Notes: generated from the letters alone by a model not told the origin. A DNA stretch of 6,907 nucleotides from an uncultured Coprococcus sp. (GCA_900557435.1 USSH01000136.1:1-6907), one strand, 5' to 3'. Numbered from the stretch's first letter, positions 1 to 6,553 are shown. A program made the numbers and translations.

Positions 1-987
1 CATAACACCATCTGCAGTCTTTGCAACCTCTGTCATACCGGACTGCGGCTGTTCCACATCAGATGTGAGAGCTTCTGTATAATCAGAATCATCTTCTGCT
101 GCATTTTCAGCCTCAAGCTCATCAAATACACTATCATCAAACACGGACATATCTATTCCATCTGATGCTATTCCATCTGATGCGCTTGTTTCTTCTGATG
201 TGTCAGTGTTCTCTGATATATCAAATGTCAGATCTTTGAATAGATCATCTACATCAGCAGAAGCACTTTCCTCATCACCTTCGCTCTCTGTATCATCCTC
301 GCCAAACGATACATCCTTGTACTCTGGAAGATCATCCATGCTGGTATCCGCCGATGTATCAACTGTAGACTGCGAAACTGACACGTCACCATCTATATCC
401 ACAAACTTCTCTTCAACCTGCATTCCTGCAGATTCCATGAGCTCCGTGAGCTGCGAATAGAAATTTCTCACTGTAAACTTGTCAGCATTGATAAGATTCA
501 ACAATCTGGCAACATAATTACAGTCCTCACTGTCATCATACTTCACGCTTGTCAATATGTCTTTTACAAACATTCTGAACTCGGCATTAATGTTAGCTTC
601 TCCCTCAATCGGAACACAAAGCATACCAACATCGTATGTGACAGGATTTACATAAGTAAAACCTTTATGTAATATCACATATGATGCAGGAATTCCAAGA
701 TCTCGAAGATTTACAATTCCCGAAGCAATTCCTCTGACGATTCCCAATATCTTCTCGGCATTTACTGTATTAGAAAGGAGTGCGTCTACCGTTGTCCTGC
801 CTGTAACATTATATGTAAGATAATCGTTCTCATCATCCTCTTCATAAATGATATCTATGAGTTCTGGAATCTTATTTTCTTCCAGATAATCCAATAATTC
901 TTCATCAAACTCACAATCATCATTAAGAATATATGACAGATATTTCTCAGAACCGATATTTCTCACTTTGAAATTTACTTTTCTCAT
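1..987 (-). CDS. DUF6382-like protein, N-terminal 329 residues (runs off left edge)
   Basis: An open frame of exactly 329 codons runs from the ATG at 987 to base 1 without a stop, so the C-terminus lies outside the window. AGGAGG (995-1000) sits about 7 nt before the ATG. Residues 1-195 form a folded-looking domain with no signal peptide or membrane helix. From about 200 to 329 the chain is a Ser/Thr/Asp/Glu-rich, probably disordered linker containing a tandem ASDGI repeat (residues 269-278). I recognise the N-terminal domain as DUF6382. In Lachnospiraceae such proteins usually end in a phosphothreonine-reading FHA domain, which would be to the left and is not visible. Residues 77-127, with an EKILGIVRGIASGIVNLRDLG helix followed by ILHKGFTYVNP and a short strand, recall the catalytic-loop region of a degenerate protein kinase; this is inference. 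It is probably a cytoplasmic scaffold or signalling protein. Partners are unknown. Confidence 0.75.
   Translation of the reverse strand, partial: MRKVNFKVRNIGSEKYLSYILNDDCEFDEELLDYLEENKIPELIDIIYEEDDENDYLTYNVTGRTTVDALLSNTVNAEKILGIVRGIASGIVNLRDLGIPASYVILHKGFTYVNPVTYDVGMLCVPIEGEANINAEFRMFVKDILTSVKYDDSEDCNYVARLLNLINADKFTVRNFYSQLTELMESAGMQVEEKFVDIDGDVSVSQSTVDTSADTSMDDLPEYKDVSFGEDDTESEGDEESASADVDDLFKDLTFDISENTDTSEETSASDGIASDGIDMSVFDDSVFDELEAENAAEDDSDYTEALTSDVEQPQSGMTEVAKTADGVM
154..183. repeat. 15-bp perfect tandem duplication inside the acidic linker
   Basis: TATTCCATCTGATGC occurs at 154-168 and again at 169-183 with no mismatch. On the coding (minus) strand it adds one in-frame ASDGI unit to the linker. 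The identity at silent positions suggests recent replication slippage in a region that tolerates length change. Confidence 0.9.
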
Positions 988-1042
988 CAAATATTCCTCC
1001 TATCGACCCTCCAAAAGCGCATAACTCGATGCATAAAAACCC

Positions 1043-1108
1043 AAAAGGGTACACACTCCTTTATTATATATAATAAATCTATATATCGCAAGCAGTTTAT
1101 ACCCTTTT
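1043..1108. repeat. 9-bp inverted repeat flanking a promoter
   Basis: AAAAGGGTA (1043-1051) and TACCCTTTT (1100-1108) are perfect inverted copies 48 bp apart, and they bracket the minus-strand promoter at 1063-1091. The left copy is also part of a small palindrome-like ACCCAAAAGGGT (1039-1050). It could be a looped operator pair. Chance is possible in such AT-rich DNA. Confidence 0.4.
1063..1091 (-). promoter_or_regulatory. Sigma-A-type promoter for the DUF6382-like gene
   Basis: Read on the minus strand, TTGCGA (1091-1086) is followed after 17 bp by a perfect TATAAT (1068-1063). Transcription would start near 1056 and leave a leader of about 69 nt before the ATG at 987. This indicates that the gene is transcribed separately from mltG, even though both face left. 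The 178-bp gap to mltG (988-1165) holds no other gene and no convincing terminator. Confidence 0.65.
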
Positions 1109-1165
1109 AGAAAATTTACAACATTATGATATAGTATATTTTATTGTTCTATTTTTACGATCAAT

Positions 1166-2341
1166 CTACTCTCCATCATAAGAGTCATCGTAACTTGCAT
1201 CATCCGAATATGAATCATCCGACGAGCCATCTGATGCATCATCTGACGAACCATCTTCTCCGCTCTCTTTTTCAGCCTTGGCAGCATCAGCTTTCTCTAT
1301 ATCTGCAAGATGTCCCTCGTATGTCTCATTGAATATACAAGCACCTTCGCTCTCATCCGATGTCAGATAGTAGAGATAATTATGATGCTCAGCATTCAGT
1401 ACACCTTCTATGGATGCCTGTCCAGGATTACATATTGGACCAACCGGAAGACCCGTGTACTTATAAGTGTTATACGGCGAATCCACCTCCAGATCGTCAT
1501 ATGTCAATTCAGCCTGATTATACTGACCATCCGTAACAACATAAAGCACTGACGGATCAACCTGAAGTGGCATATCCTGGTTAAGTCTGTTGATAAATAC
1601 TCCGGCTACCTTCGGTCTGTCTGAGTCAAGCTTACACTCCTTCTCCACGATTGAAGCCATAGTGAGGACTTCAAAATCTGTATATCCCAAATCCTCAGCT
1701 TTCTTCTTATACTCGTCTGTATACACGCTGTTAAATTTATCTATCATGTCCTGTATGAGATCCTTCGCGGTCATATTCTCATATATGTCATATGTGGCCG
1801 GGAAAAGGAATCCCTGCAGCGCATACTTTACTTCTGTAGACTGTATCTCAAATGGATATTCAAAATCTCCCGACTTACACTCTTTTAGGAATTCATCTGC
1901 TGTACAGAAGCCCTTTTCCTCACATCTGTCAGCTATCTGTTCAACCGTAAATCCCTCTGGTACAGTGATCGTATAGAGAACTTCTCTTGTGGACTCTACA
2001 TAGCAAAGAGTTTTTATCATGTCCAACGTTGACATCCCTGAATTCAGAGTGTATGTTCCTGGCTGGAGACTTCCGCTGTACTGTGAGCCAGTCATTCTGA
2101 GCTGAAAAGCAAGTTTGTACTTGATAAGTCCCGCATCCTTAAGTATTCCTGCAGCTTCCTTGATCGTGGTATCCTCCGGGATCGTGATCTCTATGTCCTC
2201 GCCTGCCTCACCACTTTCGGCGCCCTCATATTCCCTCATAAAACCAGTATATGTGGTCTTGATCTTATGAACACCAAACACCACAACGCACACTGCAATG
2301 GCGATGATTATTATCGGTCTTACAATATTTCTCCAATCCAT
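1166..2341 (-). CDS. mltG: Endolytic murein transglycosylase MltG (YceG family)
   Basis: This 391-residue protein matches the full length of the MltG/YceG family. These enzymes cut nascent peptidoglycan glycan strands outside the cytoplasmic membrane and so set strand length. A single N-terminal membrane helix (about residues 6-24, rich in Ile and Val) anchors it with the catalytic part outside. Residues 50-110 match the LysM-like subdomain and 120-345 the catalytic domain. Visible family motifs are FLFPATYDI (178-186), ASIVEKEC (229-236) with E233 as the expected catalytic glutamate, MPLQVDPSVLY (257-267) and GLPVGPICNPG (297-307). AAGGAG (2348-2353) lies 6 nt before the ATG, and the stop is TAG. 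The last 32 residues (360-391) form an unusual Gly/Ser/Asp/Tyr tail beyond the enzyme domain. It is divergent from the peptidyl-prolyl isomerase gene, with 87 bp between the two starts. No clear terminator follows it. Confidence 0.95.
   Translation of the reverse strand: MDWRNIVRPIIIIAIAVCVVVFGVHKIKTTYTGFMREYEGAESGEAGEDIEITIPEDTTIKEAAGILKDAGLIKYKLAFQLRMTGSQYSGSLQPGTYTLNSGMSTLDMIKTLCYVESTREVLYTITVPEGFTVEQIADRCEEKGFCTADEFLKECKSGDFEYPFEIQSTEVKYALQGFLFPATYDIYENMTAKDLIQDMIDKFNSVYTDEYKKKAEDLGYTDFEVLTMASIVEKECKLDSDRPKVAGVFINRLNQDMPLQVDPSVLYVVTDGQYNQAELTYDDLEVDSPYNTYKYTGLPVGPICNPGQASIEGVLNAEHHNYLYYLTSDESEGACIFNETYEGHLADIEKADAAKAEKESGEDGSSDDASDGSSDDSYSDDASYDDSYDGE
1214..1255. repeat. 24-bp imperfect repeat encoding the MltG tail
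   Basis: ATCATCCGACGAGCCATC (1214-1231) recurs 24 bp later at 1238-1255 with two substitutions. On the minus strand it encodes two DGSSDD units eight residues apart in the acidic C-terminal tail. It looks like local duplication within low-complexity coding sequence. Confidence 0.75.
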
Positions 2342-2366
2342 TTTTCTCTCCTTTTTGTTTTTCCAT

Positions 2367-2395
2367 TTGCCTGTTTATATAAGTGATGTTATCAT
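2367..2395 (+). promoter_or_regulatory. Extended -10 promoter for the peptidyl-prolyl isomerase gene
   Basis: TTGCCT (2367-2372) is followed after 17 bp by TATCAT (2390-2395). A TG pair at 2387-2388 makes an extended -10 element. Transcription would start near 2402 and leave a leader of about 27 nt. The promoter lies in the 87-bp divergent gap shared with mltG; I found no equally good promoter for mltG there. Confidence 0.5.
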
Positions 2396-2428
2396 AACCA
2401 TATCTCAATTAAGAAAGGAATGATATAA

Positions 2429-2945
2429 TTGGCAAATCCTATAGTTACCATTACTATGGAAAACGGTGATGTCATGAAAGCTGAGCTTTACCCTGACATT
2501 GCACCTAATACTGTAAACAACTTCATCTCACTCGTTAAGAAGGGCTTCTATGACGGAGTCATATTCCATCGTGTCATAAAAGGCTTCATGATACAGGGTG
2601 GAGACCCTCAGGGAATCGGCATCGGCGGTCCTGGATATTCCATCAAAGGAGAATTCGCACAGAACGGATTCAGGAATGATCTGGCACACACCAGGTGTCC
2701 TCTCTATGGCTCGTTCAATGATGCCTGACTCAGCAGGTTCACAGTTCTTTATCATGCATGCGGCAGCTCCACATCTGGACGGTGCCTATGCAGCCTTCGG
2801 CAAGGTTATCGAGGGACTTGACATTGTAGACAAGATCGCAAATGTACCAACTGACTACAGCGACAAGCCTAGGGTTGAACAAAAGATGATGACTGTAACA
2901 GTCGATACCTTCGGTGTAGACTACCCTGAACCTGAAAAGGCTTAA
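2429..2945 (+). pseudogene. Cyclophilin-type peptidyl-prolyl cis-trans isomerase, frameshifted
   Basis: Two frames together spell one cyclophilin, an enzyme that isomerises Xaa-Pro bonds during protein folding. The first frame starts at TTG 2429, 9 nt after AAAGGA (2414-2419), and carries [14 protein letters not shown] (residues 46-59, catalytic-type R48) up to NDL (residue 85, ending at 2683). It then turns to nonsense and stops at residue 99. The next frame carries [20 protein letters not shown] and HLDGAYAAFGKV, from 2694 to a TAA at 2943-2945. Restoring two lost bases between 2683 and 2694 gives a 172-residue, full-length, cytoplasmic-looking protein. The likely original is [14 protein letters not shown], two bases missing after 2683. 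Each half holds part of the active site, so the short product should be inactive. TTG fits the family N-terminus; the ATG at 2420 reads ATG ATA TAA and is useless. It could be a genuine mutation or an assembly error. Confidence 0.9.
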
Positions 2946-3013
2946 TCAAAGTTATTATAAACCATATACTGAGATTTGAAAACCATAATAATTTTTAAAC
3001 TCAGGCATAAACT

Positions 3014-3075
3014 AAGGGGCAGTTCTGATTGGAAACAACCGCTTTAACGATCATCTCCAACCAGAACTGCCCCTT
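3014..3075. terminator. Long hairpin in the convergent gap; possible bidirectional terminator
   Basis: AAGGGGCAGTTCTGATTGGA (3014-3033) and TCCAACCAGAACTGCCCCTT (3056-3075) pair over 20 positions with a single mismatch (3028/3061) and a 22-nt loop. In minus-strand RNA the mismatch becomes a G-U pair, so the hairpin is stronger for the leftward operon. It lies between the ends of the isomerase gene (2945) and the lysA-like gene (3150). Neither side has a proper U-run (only CCCCTTAGTTT on the minus strand), so intrinsic termination is not assured. It may instead be a dispersed repeat or protect mRNA 3' ends. The rest of the gap (2946-3013 and 3076-3149) holds no gene. Confidence 0.6.
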
Positions 3076-3149
3076 CAGTATGCAAATGTGGCTAAATCCA
3101 AGTATGAATCTGCCTGTTTTTCATAGTCTGATCTTATCTTTAATGTTGA

Positions 3150-4406
3150 TTACAGCTCTACATCCCAGAAATCATTGATGGTTGCGAAGTAATCCTCAGG
3201 TGTCTCTGCACGGCGGATAAGTTTGAATGATCCGTCCGGTCTGAGCAGAACCTCTGCTGACTTAAGCTTGCCATTGTAGTTATATCCCATAGCAAATCCG
3301 TGTGCGCCTGTGTCGTGGATGACAAGGATATCTCCCATGTCGATCTTTGGAAGCATTCTGTCTATAGCAAATTTATCATTGTTCTCACACAGTGAACCTG
3401 TCACATCATACTTGTGATCACATGGCTCATTCTCTTTGCCAAGAACTGTGATGTGATGGTATGCACCGTACATAGCAGGTCTCATGAGGTTGACTGCACA
3501 TGCATCCACGCCGATGTACTCCTTGTGTGTGTGCTTCTCATGGATGGCTGTTGTAACCAGGTGTCCATAAGGTGCCAACATGAAACGTCCGAGCTCTGTG
3601 AAGATAGCCACATCACCCATACCTGCCGGTACAAGCACTTCCTCGTATACCTTTCTTACACCCTCGCCGATGACCATGATATCATTTGGCTCTTTGTCCG
3701 GTGTATATGGGATTCCAACTCCGCCTGACAGGTTGATAAAGTCGAGCTTGACGCCTGTCTTCTCCTTGATCTCAACCGCTGTCTCGAACAGGATCTTTGC
3801 AAGTGTTGGATAGTATTCATTTGTCACTGTATTGCTCGCAAGGAAGGCATGCATTCCGAATCTCTTCACGCCCTTTGCCTTGAGGATCTTGTATGCCTCG
3901 ATGATCTGATCCTTTGTCATACCATACTTTGCATCACCAGGGTTGTCCATGATGGTGGTCGATATAGAGAACTTTCCGCCCGGATTGAATCTGCAGCAGA
4001 TCTTCTCTGGGATTCCTGCTGACTTCTCCAGGAAATCAATGTGTGTGAAGTCGTCAAGATTGATGGTTGCGTTCAGCTTCTTTGCAAGCACGAACTCCTC
4101 TGCAGGGGTGTCATTTGACGAGAACATGATCTCATCGCCCTTAAATCCCATCTTGTCTGACATCATAAGCTCTGTCAGTGATGAGCAGTCAGTTCCGCAG
4201 CCCTCTTCCTTGAGGATCTTGAGTATTGTTGGATTTGGAGTAGCCTTTACAGCGAAATACTCCTTGAATCCTTTATTCCATGAAAACGCCTTGTAAAGCT
4301 TTCGCGCATTCTCTCTGATTCCTTCTTCATCGTAAATGTGAAATGGTGTAGGGATCTCCTTGATGATCTCTTCTGCCTTTGCCTTTGTAATAAATGGTGT
4401 CTTCAT
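3150..4406 (-). CDS. lysA: LysA-like PLP-dependent decarboxylase (probable diaminopimelate decarboxylase)
   Basis: This 418-residue protein belongs to the alanine racemase-fold decarboxylases. The canonical member, diaminopimelate decarboxylase, makes L-lysine from meso-diaminopimelate in the cytoplasm. Visible landmarks are YFAVKATPNP (50-59) with PLP lysine K54, a glycine loop SGGVGIPY (227-234), MRPAMYGAYH (308-317) and GSLCENNDKF (337-346) with the active-site C340 and E341. Several cofactor-contact motifs differ from textbook LysA: HAFLAS (186-191) replaces HxHIGS, ELGR (271-274) replaces EPGR, and GAHG (367-370) replaces GAYG. I think this is a variant common in Lachnospiraceae annotations, but another amino-acid substrate is possible. 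AAAGGA (4415-4420) lies 8 nt before the ATG, inside the 18-bp gap after the synthetase gene, so the two are almost surely one operon. The stop is TAA. Confidence 0.8.
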   Translation of the reverse strand: MKTPFITKAKAEEIIKEIPTPFHIYDEEGIRENARKLYKAFSWNKGFKEYFAVKATPNPTILKILKEEGCGTDCSSLTELMMSDKMGFKGDEIMFSSNDTPAEEFVLAKKLNATINLDDFTHIDFLEKSAGIPEKICCRFNPGGKFSISTTIMDNPGDAKYGMTKDQIIEAYKILKAKGVKRFGMHAFLASNTVTNEYYPTLAKILFETAVEIKEKTGVKLDFINLSGGVGIPYTPDKEPNDIMVIGEGVRKVYEEVLVPAGMGDVAIFTELGRFMLAPYGHLVTTAIHEKHTHKEYIGVDACAVNLMRPAMYGAYHHITVLGKENEPCDHKYDVTGSLCENNDKFAIDRMLPKIDMGDILVIHDTGAHGFAMGYNYNGKLKSAEVLLRPDGSFKLIRRAETPEDYFATINDFWDVEL

Positions 4407-4424
4407 CTTTTTTGTCCTTTCTGT

Positions 4425-6059
4425 TTATGCATTGTTCTCCGCTGCGACAAGGTTCTCACTCTTGTGCATCTTACGGAGAAGTGGCTTTTCTATCTTACCT
4501 GTAGCATTTCTCGGAACGTGCTCAAATATGATCTTCCTTGGTCTCTTGTATCTTGGAAGTTCTTTACAGAACTCGTTGATCTCCTCCTCTGTGCAGGTCA
4601 TGCCATCCTTTACCTCTATAATGGCCGCTGTGATCTCTCCGAGACGGGCATCCGCGATACCGATGACCGCAACATCCTTGATCTTCTCGTATTTGCTGAG
4701 GAAGTTCTCTATCTGTACAGGGTAGATATTCTCTCCACCACTGATTATAACATCTTTCTTTCTATCTACAAGATAAATAAATCCATCTTCGTCCTGCATA
4801 GCCATATCTCCTGTGTACAGCCAGCCGTCCTTCAGGCACTCCTCTGTCGCCTTTGGATTCTTGTAGTAGCAGGTCATGACACCTGGTCCCTTGAGGATAA
4901 GCTCGCCAACTGCGCCCTGCTCAACCTCTGTTCCGTCCTCATTCACAATCTTTGCCTGCCAGCCGTAGCCCGGCACACCGATGGCTCCGACCTTATGTAT
5001 GTTCTCTACTCCCAAATGTACAGCGCCCGGTCCGATGGACTCCGAAAGTCCATAGTTCGTGTCGTACTGATGGTTCGGGAATATCTCTTTCCATTTCTTT
5101 ATAAGACTCTGTGGCACCGGCTGTGCTCCGATGTGCATCAGTCTCCACTGTGACAGCTCATAATCCTCCAGATGTACATCGCCGTTCTCTATGGCAAGCA
5201 GTATATCCTGAGCCCATGGCACAAGAAGCCATACTATAGTACACTTCTCATCACTTACAGTCTGAAGTATAGTCTTGGCGCTTACTCCCTTGAGCAGAAC
5301 TGCCTTGCCGCCCACTATCAGACTTCCGAACCAGTGCATCTTGGCACCTGTGTGGTACAGAGGTGGAATACACAGGAACACATCATCCTTTGTCTGTCCG
5401 TGATGTACATTCTCGACTTTTGCCGCATGCATCAGGCTCTCATGGTTGTGCAGGATAGCCTTTGGAAATCCTGTCGTTCCGGATGAGAAATATATAGCCG
5501 CATCATCGCTGTCCTTGATGTCTCTCTTCTCGAATACACTTGAACAGTTGGATGTCAGCTTGTCATAGTCCTCTGCAAATGTAGGGCAATTGCCGCCCAC
5601 ATAGAAGAGTATTCTCTTCTCAGCTATCTCGTCAACGACAGCCTCTATACGTCCGATGAACTCAGGACCAAATACAAGCACGTCGACATCTGCAAGCTCT
5701 ACACAGTATTTGATCTCCTCCGCATCATATCTGAAGTTGAACGGAACAACTATGGCTCCTGTCTTCAACACTCCGAAATATATTGGAAGCCACTCAAGGC
5801 AGTTCATCATGAGGATGCCTACCTTATCTCCCTTCTGGATTCCGCGTGACACCAGAAGATTGGCAAATCTGTTTGCCTTCTCGTTGAACACGCTCCACGT
5901 GATCTCTCTTCTGTACTGACATGTAGGATTCGTCTCTATGAGTTCATACTCTCTCCATGTAACTCTTCTCGTCTCCTGCACATCAGGATTTATCTCTACC
6001 AAAGCGACATCATTTCCATATTCTCTGGCATTTCTCTCTAAGTAATCTGTGATTGGCAT
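4425..6059 (-). CDS. AMP-forming acyl-CoA synthetase (class I adenylate-forming enzyme)
   Basis: This 544-residue enzyme should activate a carboxylic acid with ATP to an acyl-adenylate and pass it to coenzyme A in the cytoplasm. All core motifs are present: the phosphate loop YFSSGTTGFPK (190-200), YGLSE (336-340), LYTGD (414-418), the hinge region DRKKDVIISGGENIYP (432-447) and PRNATGK (516-522) with the C-terminal catalytic lysine K522. There is no signal peptide or membrane helix. The acid cannot be told from sequence; medium- or long-chain fatty, aromatic or other acids are all possible. Residues 21-40 and 41-60 look like duplicated copies of one segment. AGGAG (6068-6072) lies 8 nt before the ATG. 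It is the first gene of an operon with the LysA-like decarboxylase, under a promoter at 6142-6170 with a palindrome in the leader. Confidence 0.9.
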   Translation of the reverse strand: MPITDYLERNAREYGNDVALVEINPDVQETRRVTWREYELIETNPTCQYRREITWSVFNEKANRFANLLVSRGIQKGDKVGILMMNCLEWLPIYFGVLKTGAIVVPFNFRYDAEEIKYCVELADVDVLVFGPEFIGRIEAVVDEIAEKRILFYVGGNCPTFAEDYDKLTSNCSSVFEKRDIKDSDDAAIYFSSGTTGFPKAILHNHESLMHAAKVENVHHGQTKDDVFLCIPPLYHTGAKMHWFGSLIVGGKAVLLKGVSAKTILQTVSDEKCTIVWLLVPWAQDILLAIENGDVHLEDYELSQWRLMHIGAQPVPQSLIKKWKEIFPNHQYDTNYGLSESIGPGAVHLGVENIHKVGAIGVPGYGWQAKIVNEDGTEVEQGAVGELILKGPGVMTCYYKNPKATEECLKDGWLYTGDMAMQDEDGFIYLVDRKKDVIISGGENIYPVQIENFLSKYEKIKDVAVIGIADARLGEITAAIIEVKDGMTCTEEEINEFCKELPRYKRPRKIIFEHVPRNATGKIEKPLLRKMHKSENLVAAENNA

Positions 6060-6112
6060 AACCGTAACTCCTAACCTCTCTTAATAATTGCTCTTCTTTC
6101 TCAATTAAAAGC

Positions 6113-6126
6113 TTTAACGCGTTAAA
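6113..6126. promoter_or_regulatory. Perfect 14-bp palindrome, candidate operator of the synthetase operon
   Basis: TTTAACGCGTTAAA is its own reverse complement. It lies 16 bp downstream of the -10 box of the minus-strand promoter at 6142-6170 and 53 bp upstream of the ATG at 6059. A dimeric repressor bound there would block transcription. The central CG with flanking A/T recalls LacI-type operators, but no regulator gene is in the window. Confidence 0.5.
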
Positions 6127-6141
6127 TTGCACGCTCTTTAC

Positions 6142-6170
6142 AGTATATCCCTCACTTGGAAAATATACAA
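6142..6170 (-). promoter_or_regulatory. Sigma-A-type promoter for the synthetase-decarboxylase operon
   Basis: On the minus strand, TTGTAT (6170-6165) and TATACT (6147-6142) are 17 bp apart. The predicted start is near 6135, leaving a leader of about 75 nt that contains the 6113-6126 palindrome. The promoter begins only 12 bp after the end of the 115-codon gene, so the operon is probably independent of it. Confidence 0.6.
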
Positions 6171-6182
6171 TAGGCAATTAGG

Positions 6183-6530
6183 CTACTTGTCTACTTCTTC
6201 ATCCAACTTCTCGAGCACTGCACTACCGTTTTCCTTCTCAATTACATTCTGACTCGCCTTGATTCTTGGTACGATCAACTCTTTTACACAAAAGCCCAGA
6301 ACATTAACGATTGGAGAAACAATTGTCGCTACTGTATCAAGTTTAGCTTTCTTATAATCTAACTCTGCCCTATACATATTCTCTCTACTGCTGACTTCCC
6401 TTTCGTGCATCTTCTCTCTGCTTTCAATCGTCTTTTCTTTATTCTTAAGATTCGCGTCTACAAGCCCCATTCCATTGTTAACTACCTCACCAATTATTCC
6501 TACCAGGCCACCAAACATTGCGCTATTCAT
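6183..6530 (-). CDS. Small hypothetical protein, 115 residues, coiled coil between two hydrophobic segments
   Basis: I do not recognise this protein. A strong ribosome binding site, AAAGGAGAA (6536-6544), sits before the ATG at 6530 with about 7 nt from AGGAG, so translation is credible. Residues 5-24 are glycine-rich and hydrophobic (MFGGLVGIIGEVVNNGMGLV) without a cleavage site. Residues 27-66 are highly charged and likely helical, with SREKM (37-41) and SRENM (48-52) repeated 11 residues apart, as in a coiled coil. Residues 67-88 are hydrophobic again (TVATIVSPIVNVLGF) and could touch or cross a membrane. The C-terminus is acidic. The layout loosely resembles small phage membrane proteins of the holin or spanin kind, but there is no phage context, so this is only a thought. 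Stop TAG. It has its own candidate promoter at 6554-6582. Confidence 0.7.
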   Translation of the reverse strand: MNSAMFGGLVGIIGEVVNNGMGLVDANLKNKEKTIESREKMHEREVSSRENMYRAELDYKKAKLDTVATIVSPIVNVLGFCVKELIVPRIKASQNVIEKENGSAVLEKLDEEVDK

Positions 6531-6553
6531 AATAGTTCTCCTTTCAAATTTAC

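Noticed and set aside
154..183. CRISPR or mobile-element repeat
   Set aside because: Only two abutting 15-bp units without spacers, lying in frame inside a coding linker.
988..1165. Intrinsic terminator after mltG
   Set aside because: The AT-rich stretch has T-runs but no stem of useful strength directly before one.
2671..2700. Programmed +1 frameshifting in the cyclophilin
   Set aside because: A +1 skip would join the frames, but no typical slow codon with stop context or structure is seen, and cyclophilins are not known for recoding. A mutation or sequence error is simpler.
2598..2945. A separate 115-codon gene in the second frame of the cyclophilin
   Set aside because: Its first ~26 residues are out-of-frame translation of the upstream cyclophilin half; only the part from about 2685 on is real family sequence. 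No ribosome binding site supports an independent start.
2946..3013. An AT-rich imperfect hairpin (TGAG...CTCA) just after the cyclophilin stop
   Set aside because: The stem is broken by several mismatches and there is no U-run after it, so it is weaker than the 3014-3075 hairpin.
4338..5153. A 271-codon plus-strand open frame
   Set aside because: It lies antisense to the synthetase and lysA-like genes, has cysteine- and leucine-rich shadow composition, no ribosome binding site and no recognisable motif.
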